Positions 1-9,799 of a DNA stretch of 64,000 nt are shown piece by piece. The position numbers and the translations under genes were made by a program. The stretch lies in assembly GCA_920105625.2 (NCBI GenBank), contig OV050030.1, positions 347,307,477 through 347,371,476 of the forward strand. Reading direction: 5' to 3'. Source of the DNA: Clusia tigrina. Taxonomy: Eukaryota > Arthropoda > Insecta > Diptera > Clusiidae. Within the stretch, counting starts at the first letter, position 1; each line of letters opens with the position of its first letter. Under the pieces are notes generated by a model. The model worked only from the letters and a program-made list of their open reading frames with translations, searched no databases and was not told the origin of the DNA.

Positions 1-606
1 TGTTGTGGGAATATATGGACAATCTCAGCAAAGTTTTTGAAGAACTTCGCACCTCAAACTTCAAAATTGACAAATCAGAGTTCTTAAAAAAAGATATAGT
101 GTCCACTGATGGTATAAAACGCAACCCCAAAAAAGTGTGCATTGAAAAATTTCCTATACCAAAATCACAAAAGCAACTCATATCATTCTTGGGCATCTTC
201 GGATAAAGGACTTCGCGAAATTAACTGAACTCCTAACCGCATGCTTAACAAATGCAATTCAGTGCAGATTACAAATAAATATATTCAAACATTTGAAGTT
301 TGCGAGTATTTGTTGAACAATATCCTAATTTCTCAAAACCATTTTCCTAACAACAGATTACAGTAATTTTCACTTGGGCCAGTCCTTTCACAGGGCAAAA
401 TTAACATTTGTAAACCAATATGACCCGCAAGCAGAACATTGTCTAGTACAGAAATAAATAGCTTAACAATAGAAAAGGAATTATTAGGAATAATTTGGGC
501 CATAAAGTATTTTAGGCCTTATTTGTACAGACGTAAATTCCAAATAGTGGCCGATCATAGGTCTTTAACGTGGTCTGAAAGAACCCAACGCAAAACTGAT
601 TGGATG
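1..606 (+). pseudogene. Ty3/gypsy element D, pol fragment part 1 (RT end and RNase H)
   Basis: Residues encoded at 3-206 match the end of a 17.6/297-like gypsy reverse transcriptase (motifs KVFEELRTSNFKI, DKSEFLKK, then SFLG). About 130 bases of poorly readable sequence follow. RNase H starts near 345 and is clear at 439-600 ([30 protein letters not shown]). The frame changes near 570, and the sequence KLIGW is cut at 606 by the copia-like insertion. The matching continuation begins at 4152. The window edge truncates the element on the left. The protein would copy the retroelement RNA into DNA, but the thumb region is deleted and frames are broken, so it is dead. Confidence 0.85.
602..606. 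repeat. Target site duplication GGATG, left copy (right copy 4152-4156)
   Basis: GGATG at 602-606 is repeated at 4152-4156, immediately outside the two LTRs of the copia-like composite. If the insert and one copy are removed, the RNase H reading of element D runs on directly (KLIGW, then KLKLEE). This shows a genuine 5-bp target duplication. Confidence 0.9.
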
Positions 607-777
607 TATTGGGATTTTAGTTATGTTCGAAGTTAAAGTTTTTATTCGGAACTAAATTATGATACAGAATGTTACAATGTAAGAAGTAAAAAAAAAGAAA
701 AATGTGATCATTTACTTTAAAACGGATGTTGCCAGATTATTATATTTAGCTAATATTACAAGCAAACAATTTCAACA
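607..777 (-). repeat. Copia-like 3' LTR (left)
   Basis: This copy pairs with 3980-4151; both share the stretch from the GGGATTTTAGTTATGTTCG region to TTTCAACA. Read on the - strand the LTR starts TGTTGAAATT and ends AATCCCAATA, where the canonical end would be AACA, so the last TG/CA dinucleotide is mutated. The purine-rich run read on the - strand from 786 to 778 (AAGAAGAAG) sits where the polypurine tract should be. AATAAAAA-type sequence inside the LTR could serve as polyadenylation signal. Confidence 0.88.
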
Positions 778-816
778 CTTCTTCTTAAGCTACATATTAT
801 ATGATTACAAGTATGT

Positions 817-1612
817 TTACGTTAAACCAAGAACTTTAACAAATCCATTTTGTTTACATAAACATTTGGTAAAAATATCGGCAACATTATTATCCGTTGA
901 TACATATTTTAATTCAATTTCATTTGTTTCAACTTTTTTTCTTATAAAATGGTACTTAATATCTATGTGTTTAGTGCGTTTATGATGAACTGGGTTTCGA
1001 GCTATACTTTGTGCACTTATAGTATCCCCATTGATTGCCATTGGTTCAGAGCTCGACCATCCTATTTCGGCAAGTAGTCTGCGTAAATAAATGGCTTCTT
1101 TGGCAGCTGCCGTTAAGCCAACGTATTCGCCTTCTGTGCTGCTAAATGCGATGATGCTTTGTTTCGATGATGCCCATGAAAAGGCACTGCTTCCCAAAAT
1201 AAATCTGTAGCCAGAGTAGGATTTTCTGTCGACCTGGTCATTAGCCCAATCTGCATCTGCAAACCCGTTCACTGGCTCGTTTGATTTGTGGTATACGATA
1301 CTTATATTTATGGTACCGGAGAGGTATCGTAAAACGTGCTTATCAGCAGCCTCGTGCTCGGCATGTGGGTCGGTATTTCGCTGTGACAATTTGCTTATAG
1401 CGTGCATAATGTCAGGGCGGCTCAAAACTGCTAAGTACATAAGAGAACCAATTAGCGATTGGTATTGTGGCACACTTACCTTAACACATTTATTGTTACT
1501 GCAGCCCACTTGAAAGCCTGGGTCAAGTGGTGTCGAGACCGGACTACAGTGTTGCATACTATAGCTGTCAAGAAGTCTCCTGATGTATCTCTTTTGGCTC
1601 AAGTAAACGGCT
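817..1612 (-). pseudogene. Copia-like pol C-terminus: end of RT and RNase H
   Basis: The reading of about 260 residues matches the end of a Ty1/copia polyprotein: SQKRYIRRLLDSY, YQSLIGSLMYLAVLSRPDI, GFADADWANDQVDRKSYSGY, SSTEGEYVGLTAAAKEA, then HIDIKYHFIRKKV and ADIFTKCL. The RNase H acidic positions in DADWA and in STEGEY are visible. The reading is open over its whole length. Upstream (from about 1612 to 1650) it is joined to a scrap of the same family's gag (compare 3616-3655), so most of pol is deleted on this strand. Its 3' end lies about 40 bases from the left LTR, as expected for copia. Confidence 0.9.
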
Positions 1613-1644
1613 GAAGCTGAAACGGCTTTACGTTTAATATTATA

Positions 1645-2790
1645 CAGCCAAAGCCTACGGCCTGTATGATCGACATAAACGGGAAATTATTGAGCGGCGA
1701 GATGTAAAATTCGTGGAAGGTGATTTCGACGCAACGGTAACTCCAAAATTCAACATTTCAGACAGAAACGACGACTTCATGCCAAACATCATTCGCTTCG
1801 AGTCAAACATTAAGGTTCCAGAACAAGATCCACCAACATCAGTGCCAGCTGAAGTGAGGAGGAGGAAGAGTTTGTCCAAGCCATGGATTCAAATGGGCAA
1901 AGCAGGCCACAAACACCAAAGTCAGAAGAAGCTGAAATGACAAAAGATACTGAAAAGTCAGAAGAAGTCGAAAAATCAGAAGGAGTTGAAATTGGGCAAA
2001 TCAAACCACCGACACCAAAGTCAAATCAAGTTCAACCTGATAGACCAAAATCCATACCAATACAGGCTGCAAAGCAACGACATATCCTAAATACAGCCTG
2101 GAAGACATCAAAGCCCAACAATCAGTAGCAGATGCATTATTGGAGCATGGCTCCAATTTGCCATCAGGAAAAAAGGCCATTGGTTCAAAGTGGGTGTTTC
2201 GCATCAAAAGAAACAAAGAAGACGAAATAGAAAAATTCATTTCAAGACTAGTTGCTAAAGGCTGTGAGCAACAATTCGGCATCAACTACTGGGAAACACT
2301 TTCACCAGTTATACGCTATGAGACCATCCGAATGTTGTTCGCAGAAAAACAGTTACATATGCACCAGGTGGACATATCAAATGCATATTTGAACAGCAAG
2401 CTAGAAGAGGACGTATATATGAAACAACCGGAAAATTATGTTGATGAGCAGCAGCCAAACAAAATACTGAAGCTTCAAAAGGCAATCTACGGGTTAAAAC
2501 AATCTAGTCGTGCATGGAACAACACATTAGATGAAGTTATCCAGAGTATGGGTTTCAAGAGATGCAGAAATGAAGCCTGTTTGTACGTCAAACATCATCA
2601 ACAACAATTCAGTTACATTGCTGTCTACGTTGACGATTTAATAATCATCAACCCAACCGAAGATGAAATCAGCGAAATTAAGCAGATGATCGCTTCCAAG
2701 TTTGAGATGCAAGATGGTGGTCAATTAAATTTTTTTCTCGGCATGGAAATTCATCGAGAAGGTAAACAAGGCCAAAGCCTTAAGCAGATC
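1645..2790 (+). pseudogene. Copia-like integrase C-terminus and reverse transcriptase (RVT_2)
   Basis: At about 1650-1750 the reading matches the copia integrase tail (YDRHKREIIERRDVKFVEGDF). A lysine- and proline-rich linker follows to about 2130 and crosses frames. The RT core at 2160-2770 contains IGSKWVFRIKRN, YETLSPV-like WETLSPVIRYETIR, MHQVDISNAYLNSKLEED, IYGLKQSSRAWN, YVDDLIIINP and LNFFLGMEI. The catalytic Asp residues in VDISNAYL and YVDD are kept, but the initiator region, gag and RNase H are missing. Near 2790 it jumps to an integrase N-terminal segment, an order not found in intact elements. Confidence 0.87.
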
Positions 2791-2992
2791 ATTGAAAAAA
2801 ATCTAGTTCACGGGTTTCAAATCGAAAACATGCCAATAGAAATAAATTGTGATACGTGTAATCAAGCAAAATTATGTGCTTTGCTGTTCCCGCAGAAGGC
2901 TAACCGTGTTACAGAAAGTGTGCTTGAACTAATAAATACAGATGTTTGCGGACCGATGAACGTAAAAAGCTCTGCCGGCAATCGATACTTTG
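2790..2992 (+). pseudogene. Copia-like GAG-pre-integrase / integrase N-terminal fragment out of order
   Basis: The reading KNLVHGFQIENMPIEINCDT, then CNQAK, FPQKANRVTE, INTDVCGPMNVKS and RYFATF matches the zinc-binding GAG-pre-integrase region and the start of the copia integrase core. In a normal copia element this lies upstream of RT, but here it follows RT in the same open frame. The right junction with LTR sequence near 2990 falls in the short shared stretch AACATTC, which suggests a template switch or microhomology join. Confidence 0.82.
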
Positions 2993-3058
2993 CAACATTC
3001 TGTATCATAATTTAGTTCTGAATAAAGACTAACTTCGAACATAACTAAAATCCCAACA
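2990..3058 (+). repeat. Partial copia-like LTR, 3' end, + orientation
   Basis: The sequence from about 2990 to 3058 matches the terminal 65-70 bases of the LTR seen at 607-777 and 3980-4151, in inverted orientation. It ends precisely with AATCCCAACA at 3058 and abuts gag sequence of the opposite strand at 3059. An intact LTR terminus joined directly to gag of the same family is what an integration into a sister copy, or autointegration, would leave. Confidence 0.82.
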
Positions 3059-3841
3059 AAGGTTATTTGCTCTCCTCCTGTGTTTCGTTTGGTGTTATTT
3101 TTCTTGCTTGTACACTCTGACACACGATGCCCTGGCTTCCCACACATAAAGCATTTGCCAAAAAAACGACAGTTATCGTTACTTCTTTTGTTACCATCGT
3201 CACGACGTCTGCTGCTTTGCTGTACTTTAGTGTGTGCGTAAACTGCTTGGACCGAACATTTGCGTTCGTCTCTTTCTTGTTTGCGCGCTCCTTCTTATAT
3301 AAGTTTCAGTTTTACCGTTTCAAACAGCGGTAGCTGATCCCGTGTCTCAATAGCAACAACAAAATTTTCAAATGAGTTTGGCCAACTGGAGAGAAGCATT
3401 ATTGTTTTTAACTCGTCAATAATTTTGATGTCCAGTTCTGCCAACTTTTCTATTATTTCTGTAAAGGAATTTACATATTGAGCTACATTTTCGCCTTGTT
3501 TCATATTGAGACGCATAAGTTTTTGGTAAAGCTGTACTTTACGAACTGGTCCGACTGACACAAGCACATCACGTAATTTTGTTCATGCCTCTGATGAAGT
3601 TTCGCACAACTTCATGTGCTGAAGCTGTGACGGCTTTACGTTTAATATTATGCATGCCAATGCCTTTTGATCTGTTGAAGATCATTTTTCTGTTTCTTCA
3701 CCTGTGGATTTTTCAACAAGTACATATTTACCACACACGACATTCCAGAAGTTCCGATGTTATAAGTACGCTACGCATAGCCATATACCACACATCATAA
3801 TTGTCTTCACCAAGTTTTTCTATTTGGTGTGACACGCTCAT
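3059..3841 (-). pseudogene. Copia-like gag with CCHC zinc knuckle
   Basis: Reading the - strand from an ATG at 3839-3841, the N-terminal part matches copia-type gag (interrupted near 3590). It then passes through VQLYQKLMRLNMKQGENVAQ, INEL-like LKTIMLLSSWPNSFENFVVA and a knuckle with CFMCGKPGHRVSEC near 3115-3150. At least one stop (near 3594) and frame changes around 3295 and 3150 break it. Gag would form the intracellular particle. It is truncated at 3058 by the inverted LTR end. Confidence 0.85.
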
Positions 3842-3961
3842 TATTTCTTTTATTCTGTATTCACTGTGGATTTATTCACTTTAACAATGTCTTTATTTTT
3901 TTTAATTTTATTTTATTTCTTTTTTCGAACCACTTTTCTGTATTTAGGTAACCGAAACGCG

Positions 3962-3979
3962 TTCTGGGCCCATAAACTT
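3962..3979 (-). promoter_or_regulatory. Primer-binding site of copia type
   Basis: On the - strand, directly inside the right LTR, the sequence is AAGTTTATGGGCCCAGAA. Copia elements prime from an internal fragment of initiator methionine tRNA, and TATGGGCCCAG is the characteristic core of that site. It confirms the orientation and the 5' LTR identity of 3980-4151. Confidence 0.75.
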
Positions 3980-4151
3980 TGGTGGGATTTTAGTTATGTT
4001 CGAAGTTAAAGTTTTTATTCGGAACTAAATTAAGATACAGAATGTTACAAAGTAAGAAGTAAAAAGAAAAGAAAAATGTGATCATTTACTTTAAGACGGA
4101 TGTTGCCAGATTATTATATTTAGCTTATATTACAAGAAAACAATTTCAACA
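3980..4151 (-). repeat. Copia-like 5' LTR (right)
   Basis: This copy of about 172 bp pairs with 607-777 with a small number of substitutions. It ends at 4151, and the GGATG target duplication begins at 4152. Transcription would run leftwards into gag. Confidence 0.88.
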
Positions 4152-4943
4152 GGATGGAAGTTAAAACTTGAAGAATCCTACAACTAAATCAATTATATTA
4201 AAATGGGACGTTGCAACACCGACACACTGAGTAGAGTTAGAATAGATGCATCTGAAAGTAATGACTTCTTGCACGTAAACATCAACGACATCAACTCAAA
4301 CATAGCCGAATACGGTTGGCCAGTACTTTCCGGAGAAGAAGATCTAAATAATTCAATTTCATATAGGCCTCTAAATGACTGTTGCCTTCACTTGATTCTA
4401 GAAAAATCTAACAATAATCCACCCACAACTTTAGAATCATTTTTGGAAACAAACACAGTAGAACTATCAGTAAAACACAGTCCACGAACATATAATAACG
4501 AACATTTTTAAAGAATTTCTGGTACTCAAAAACCAAAATACATTAGCAGACATAGAATATTAAAAATAGTGCAGTCGGTATTTCCAAAACACTTCGGTCA
4601 AACACACAACTATTAAACTACTACGATGTACAGAAGAATTAATATATATAAGAGAAAATTACGAAAAAGAACGATTAATAAAACAATACAATGATAAAAG
4701 CAACCACCTCAGCATCAATGAAATAGTTGCAAATTTGAAAAGACAATATTACTTCCCATCTATGAAAAATTTGTTTACAAAAACAATTAACAATTGTGAA
4801 AAATTTAAATCTCTTAAATACAATAGACTACGAACAAAACTGAAATTCGAGAAACCAGAGACCTATAGTAAACCCATATTGATGTCCACAGTATCAATAA
4901 TCACCAAATGCTACCACTGATAGACAAGCTTTCCAAATATGTA
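4152..4943 (+). pseudogene. Ty3/gypsy element D, pol part 2 (RNase H end and integrase N-terminus)
   Basis: The reading resumes with GWKLKLEE and, after a stop, MGRCNTDTLSRVRID, the RNase H end of 17.6/297-like pol. A spacer follows to 4511. After frame breaks, an integrase zinc-binding region is readable at about 4615-4860 (RCTEELIYIRENYEKERLIK, LSINEIVANLKRQYYFPSMK, NNCEKFKSLKYNR). Then comes the start of the core domain, with LIDKLSKYVRG near 4915-4940. It stops at the TA preceding the mariner end at 4944. The catalytic triad is absent, so it is inactive. Confidence 0.82.
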
Positions 4944-5345
4944 CGAGGTTTGATAAAAAATAACCGTTATTTTCAATTTTTTCAAAAAGTATTCATTTAT
5001 TCATCATAGTCTTGTCCCCTTCAAAGTAATTCCCCTCAGATATAATACACTTATGCCAGCGTTTTTTCCAATCCTCGAAATACTTCTGAAACGCTTTTTT
5101 TGGTATCGCCAACAGCTCCTGTTTCGATTTTTCTTTTATCTCCTCAATCGTAGCAAAACGCTTTCCTTTCATCGGTGTCTTCAGTTTTGGAAAGAGGAAA
5201 AAGTCAGCGGGGGCCAAGTCCGGTGAATACGGTGGTTGAGGCATGATAACGGTTTTGTTTTTGGCAAAAAAATTACGCACAAGCATTGATGTGTGAGCTG
5301 GTGCGTCATCATGGTGCAAAATCCATGATTGGTTTTTCCACGATA
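4944..5345 (-). mobile_element. Mariner fragment, transposase C-terminal half and one TIR
   Basis: A TA dinucleotide at 4942-4943 precedes the end CGAGGTTTGATAAAAAATAA, which matches the right end of the mariner at 21783-22931. On the - strand the transposase reading covers WILHHDDAPAHTSMLVRNFF, SPDLAPADFFLFPKLK and WKKRWHKCIISEGNYF. It therefore includes the second and third catalytic Asp of the D,D34D triad. The N-terminal half and the other TIR are missing. The break at about 5345 joins straight to LINE RT sequence, and the two form one open 229-residue frame (4993-5682) that is not a natural protein. Confidence 0.88.
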
Positions 5346-5667
5346 AGACGATACACAAGAATTTTTCTTCTTTCTGAAGTTCTATCTCTATGCCGTCTAA
5401 ACGGATAGGTTTAAGATGCGCGAGTTTATACTTTCTTGTGAATGGTACTAAAGTTGTTTTTGCCGGATTAATACTCAGCCCAACCTTGGCGCACCATTTC
5501 TTCGATAGTTTAAGTCCTAGCTGAATTCTATTACATAGAGTATCCTCAAATTTGCCTCTACAGATGATGACTATGTCGTCCGCATAGCCCTGAAATGACA
5601 GACCATTGTTTCCTAGTTCTGACAATCTACTACTATACTCCACATAAGTGGAGATAGCACACCTCCT
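5345..5667 (-). pseudogene. LOA-like LINE ORF2, RT palm fragment (downstream part)
   Basis: The - strand reading contains GGVLSPLMWSIVVD near 5630-5665. It continues with QGYADDIVIICRGKFEDTLC, CAKVGLSINPAKTTLVPFTR, IRLDGIEIEL and KFLCIVL. YADD is the RT catalytic box. It continues the ORF2 that breaks off at 7861 (RGCPQGGVL), so the R1-like insertion splits this one gene. The 3' end of the LINE beyond 5345, including any RNase H domain, is lost at the mariner junction. Confidence 0.83.
5656..5667. repeat. Target site duplication AGCACACCTCCT (second copy 7861-7872)
   Basis: The 12-base sequence AGCACACCTCCT is present at 5656-5667 and again at 7861-7872, on either side of the R1-like LINE and next to its A-rich tail. 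Removing the insert and one copy restores the LINE RT motif PQGGVLSPL on the - strand. Confidence 0.92.
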
Positions 5668-5684
5668 GTCTGAAGAAGGCAATT

Positions 5685-7666
5685 AAGAAGAGCAAGAGCA
5701 CCAGATTCGCTGAATTATGCGCACAAGTTGAGGACGACCCATGGGGCATGGCATATAGACTTGTCATGCGAAAATTGCCCTGTTATAGGCAGCCAGCCCC
5801 AACCTGCCCAATGTTGCTCAGACGCATAGTGGCACAGCTCTTTCCAGTACAGAACTATGTCCCATACGAGCTCCCTCTGGAGCAAACGGAGGAATCAATA
5901 CCCAGTGTGACTGTAGATGAGGTGTTGCGCGCGGTTGGGAAGTTTGGAGACCAGAAAGCACCCGGCCCAGATGGAATCCCCAACCGAGTGCTCAAGACCG
6001 CAGCTGCACTGAACCCAGAGCCACTGAGGAAAATGTACGACGCTTGCCTGAGAGAAGGCATTTTCCCCAAGAGATGGAAGAGGCAACGATTGGTCCTGGT
6101 GCTGAAAGCCAACAAACCAACAGAGGACCCTTCAGCGTACCGCCCACTCTGCATGTTAGATACGGCGGGAAAAATTCTGGAGCGGATAATCTGTGACAGG
6201 ATTGATGAGGCCATTGCAAAATCTGGAGGGCTCTCAAAACGGCAATATGGTTTCCGGAAGGCGAGATCTACCGTGGACGCCATCAACGAACTTGTCCAGA
6301 CGGCTAAAACAGCGATCCAGGGGAAACGATGGAGGGCTGGAACCAAGAGGTATTGCCTTGTGGTCACTCTAGATGTCAAAAATGCTTTCAACTCAGCTAG
6401 CTGGGAGCGCATAGCCAAAGCGTTAGCAGAGTTTGGGGTACCCATCTACCTGAGGCGAATGATTGCCAGCTACTTCAGCGATAGGATCCTGCTCTACCAG
6501 TCCGAAAAAGGTGTGGAGTCGCACAAGATTATCGGAGGAGTTCCCCAGGGATCGGTGCTTGGACCGTTACTCTGGAATGCTATGTACGACGGCATCCTTC
6601 ACGTACAGGTCCCTGATGGTGTCAAAATCATCGGATACGCGGACGACATAGCATTGGTAATCACAGTTAAATACTTGGAGGAAGTGGTAGCAGAGGCCAA
6701 CCGAACTGTGGCTACCGTCGGAAGATGGCTTGCAAACACAAGACCGAGGCAATCCTGGTTTCGAGCCGCAGAGTATTGGAGGTAGTGGAAATAAGAGTTG
6801 GTAGATGTGCCATAACCACGATTCCACACCTCAAGTACCTAGGAGTGTGGATAGACGCGCGGCTTACCTTCAAAGAACATCTGCGGCGCGTGGGAGATAA
6901 GGCAGTAAACACATGTTCTCTCCTATGTAGAATAATGCCCAACGTGGGAGGACCCAGGCAGCGGAAAAGGCGACTCATCGCCGGGGTTGTCAGATCCATT
7001 ATTCTCTATGGAGCGCCAATATGGGCCGAAAACGCGGATGTGAAGGCTTACGTCCGCACCATTGAGGCAGCATACAGGAGAAGTGCACTACGAGTGATCT
7101 GCGCATACCGCACCGTATCCACAGATGCCACCTTGGTAATAACCGGCATGATTCCCGTGAACCTGCTAGCGAAAGAAGCGATGAACCTCTACCACGCCAA
7201 AGGGACACACGCGACAAATGTAGAGGAGCTCTTCGAAATTGGAAAGCGGAAGACCCTTCAAGAGGGGCAAGCCCAGTGGGATACTTCTACAAATGGCCGC
7301 TGGACAAGAAGGCTGATCCCCAACATTCAGCAATGGGTAAGCAGGTCGCATGGTGAGGTGAATTTCTACGTCACACAATTGCTGACAGGCCACGGAGGTT
7401 TTCGGGCATACCTGCACAGATTCCACTTGGAGGAATCTCCCTACTGTGCAAACTGTGGAGGTACAGAGATAGAAGATCCCAAACATGTCTTCTTCTATTG
7501 CCCACGTTATGAAAGTGCTAGAGTGGCACTGCAAGGAGTATGTGGAGAGCCCGTGGTGCCCGACAACATAGTGCAGCATATGCTCGAGAGCCCGGAGAAA
7601 TGGGCTGCGGTGTGTGACACCACCGCCGCTATTATGGAATACCTCCGCCACCAGGAGTGGCGATGA
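5685..7666 (+). pseudogene. R1-clade-like ORF2: reverse transcriptase and C-terminal zinc motif
   Basis: The reading starts inside the pre-RT region (DDPWGMAYRLVMRKL). The RT follows with KAPGPDGIPNRVLK, YRPLCMLDTAGKILER, RQYGFRKARSTVDAI, LDVKNAFNSASW, VPQGSVLGPLLWN and GYADDIALVI. A one-base-class frameshift near 6735 moves it to the frame of 6725-7666. Then come HKTEAILVSSRR, KYLGVWIDARLTF, ILYGAPIWAE and GMIPVNLLAKE. The C-terminal motif CANCGGTEIEDPKHVFFYC ends with CPRY. Domain order and wording fit the R1 clade (R1, RT1, Waldo types). Both catalytic Asp of YADD are kept, but the frameshift and missing 5' half make it inactive. Confidence 0.88.
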
Positions 7667-7860
7667 CGAGCAATGGAAAATAGCTAGGAGGGGTCCGCTG
7701 ACCATACTACCCCCCCCGGAGAAGTATTACCTTGCGGCGGTCCCGCGGGGGGAGGCTGCGATGGAGGTGGTTTTAGTGGGTAAGAATCCCACACTACTGG
7801 TGCCGTAATGTTACCAGTGTCTTTTGAAGATTTCCACCTCCGTTCCAATTATGGAAAAAA
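7667..7860 (+). other. 3' UTR and A tail of the R1-like LINE
   Basis: This GC-rich segment contains a run of C and G blocks and then the phrase GGAGGTGGTTTTAGTGGGTA near 7755. GAAGATTTCC and a short A run follow. The same phrase recurs at about 21634-21715, showing that the 3' UTR is a family-wide feature, probably used for recognition by the RT. Confidence 0.72.
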
Positions 7861-9790
7861 AGCACACCTCCTTGTGGGCAACCCCGTGTGGTGTTAGCGA
7901 TCATACTTCCTGTACTAGTTGGTATTTCTGCCTTCCTGGTATGAAGCATATTGCTCATCCAAGAAGCTAGAGTAGTGTCAACCCCTCTTCTTGTAAGAGC
8001 TCTTCTGATAGCGTCATGTGAAGTATTGTCAAAAGCACCTTCTATGTCTAGGAAGGCGCATAGCGTCGTTTCCTTCTTTCCTAAGCTATCCTGCGGTAAG
8101 TTCGTCAGTTGGTATAGTGCAGTTTCAGTGGAATGCCCTGCTCTATATGCATGCTGACAGGAGTGCAGCGGGTTTCGTATTAAAACCGTGGTCCGGATGT
8201 AGTTGTCTACTACCTTCTCTACAGTTTTTAGAGCAAAGGATGTCAGGCAGATTGGCCTGAAGGATTTCGGATGGAGGGGGTCCCTCTTACCTACCTTCGG
8301 CAAAAATACCACCTTTGCCCTTCTCCAAATCTTAGGTATGTAACCTAGCGCTATACTGCTTCTTGCTATTCTCGTCAATGGACCTACTAGCTGCTCTATA
8401 CCCTTCTGGAGTAGGGCAGGAAAAGATTCGTCTACACCAGCTGATTTCGATGGTTTAAAAGTGTTAACTGCCCATCTAATCCTCGGTTCCGTGCAAATTT
8501 CGCTTGCTATGCCCCATTCATTCCTGCTTATTCTTCCCAGATTTTCAGTATATTCTGTTCCTGTTGCCACATATGTGGAGGATCCTGGGAAGTGTGTATC
8601 AAGAAGTAATTCTACTCTCTCTTCTTCATTTTCGGTGAAGGAACCTTCCTCTTTTTTTTTGGATGATATACTACTGCCTTTGGCAATCACTTTGTAGAGT
8701 TTTGAAACCTCAGTGGTGTGCTCAATGCTTTCGCAAAAATTTCTGAAACTTGTGCGTTTTGCTTCCCTAATCTCTTTGTTGTAGAGTGTTAGAGTCCTTC
8801 TGTATTCAGTCCAATCCCCGATAATTTTTGATCTACTAGATAGCCTACGAACCTCAGTTCTTAGTTTCTTTAGATCATTGCTCCACCAAAGTACGTCCTT
8901 GGTAGAGCTTACCTTGCTTATTGGACAGCTGTCTTCGTATGAATCAATAATTGCTTTATTGGGACTTCTACCGTAGCTTCGAGTTGTATCTCGTTTTTGA
9001 TGCAGTCGCCTAATTCTAGTTGCCTTAGGTTTGCATTCAGATTGCTGAGATAATTTTTCCAGTTTGTTTTCCACGGATTCCTTAAAGTTCTTTGCGTTAA
9101 TTGCAACCCCTCTATGTCAAATCATAGTATCCTATGATCGGACATTGATGGTTCTTTGGGTACTATCCAATTCTTAACAAGACTAGAACCCCAAGTATTT
9201 CCTAAGGTTATGTCTAAGACTTCTTTACGTACGCTAGTTACGAAAGTGGGTGTGTTACCCACATTGAGAATTTCTAATTTATTACTAATGATAAATTCAA
9301 GAAGGTAATCACCACGCTTGTTGGTGTCTTTGCTGCCCCATACCTCGTTATGCGCATTGGCGTCACATCCAATTATTTGAGGTTGCTTCTTCCTTTCGCA
9401 GTACTCCACCAGTTTGTGGACAAGCTCGGGTGGGACCCGAGTATCTTCCCCTGGTAGGAATCTTGATGCAAATACAACTTCACGTGTGCACCCGTTGATA
9501 TTGATCGGGATCTGCACCGCTACAAGATCTCTAGAGAGAAACTCTGAAAGACATAAGTATTTCATATTTTTCATTAGTACTATGCAGGTTCTTGTGTTAT
9601 CACACCTGATGTCCCATATTACCTGCATATCAGATGTACCCAAACCTCTGATTTGACCCCTGAATACCCAGGGTTCCTGTGCCAGCACTATGCTCAGGTT
9701 GGTCCTAAGTGTTGCTCTAGCGATGACTGCCGAGGCAGCCTTCGCATGATGGAGATTGATTTGAGCAACTCTAATGCTGGCCATCTCCAC
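7861..9790 (-). pseudogene. LOA-like LINE ORF2: AP endonuclease and reverse transcriptase (upstream part)
   Basis: From MEMASIRVAQINLHHAKAAS at 9790 the reading is an exonuclease-endonuclease-phosphatase domain (QEPWVFRGQIRGLG, GCDANAHNEVWGS, LDITLGN, SMSDHRIL). An in-frame stop lies at 9122-9124. A frameshift near 8930 precedes the linker (WWSNDLKKLRTEVRRLSSRS, KRTSFRNFCESIE). RT follows: FKPSKSAGVDESFPALLQKG, KSFRPICLTSFALKTVEK, QHAYRAGHSTETALYQL, FLDIEGAFDNTS and RGCPQGGVL. The break at 7861 is the R1-like insertion. The enzyme would nick target DNA and prime reverse transcription there. This copy is dead. Confidence 0.87.
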
Positions 9791-9799
9791 TTTATTGTT

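Larger units (their letters stand above)
607..4151 (-). mobile_element. Copia-like LTR element, scrambled composite copy
   Basis: Two LTRs of about 171 bp in the same orientation (607-777 and 3980-4151) enclose a rearranged interior. The outer parts are on the - strand: gag 3059-3841 next to the right LTR and RNase H 817-1612 next to the left LTR. Between them lies a + strand block (about 1645-3058) with integrase C-terminus, RT, integrase N-terminal region and an LTR end. A GGATG duplication flanks the whole unit, so one integration set its outer ends. The internal inversion is either an older same-family insertion or a scrambled cDNA. The insert sits inside gypsy element D. Confidence 0.88.
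5668..7860 (+). mobile_element. R1-clade-like LINE, 5'-truncated insertion
   Basis: This 2193-base insertion lies between two 12-bp target duplications. It holds the RT to C-terminal part of ORF2, a 3' UTR (about 7667-7850) and a terminal A run (7855-7860). The 5' part (endonuclease and ORF1) is missing, as is usual after incomplete reverse transcription. The insertion lies in the reverse orientation inside the RT gene of a LOA-like LINE. Confidence 0.9.

Noticed and set aside
704..985. 93-residue + strand frame
   Set aside because: It overlaps the copia-like LTR and runs antisense to the RNase H end; composition follows AT-rich DNA.
4993..5682. A natural RT-transposase fusion gene
   Set aside because: Both halves are truncated members of known families and meet at a rearrangement point; no start signal or conserved linker.
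5855..6445. - strand frames over the R1-like ORF2 (also 6567-6999, 7166-7705)
   Set aside because: Antisense shadows of a G+C-rich coding region with recognisable RT on the + strand.
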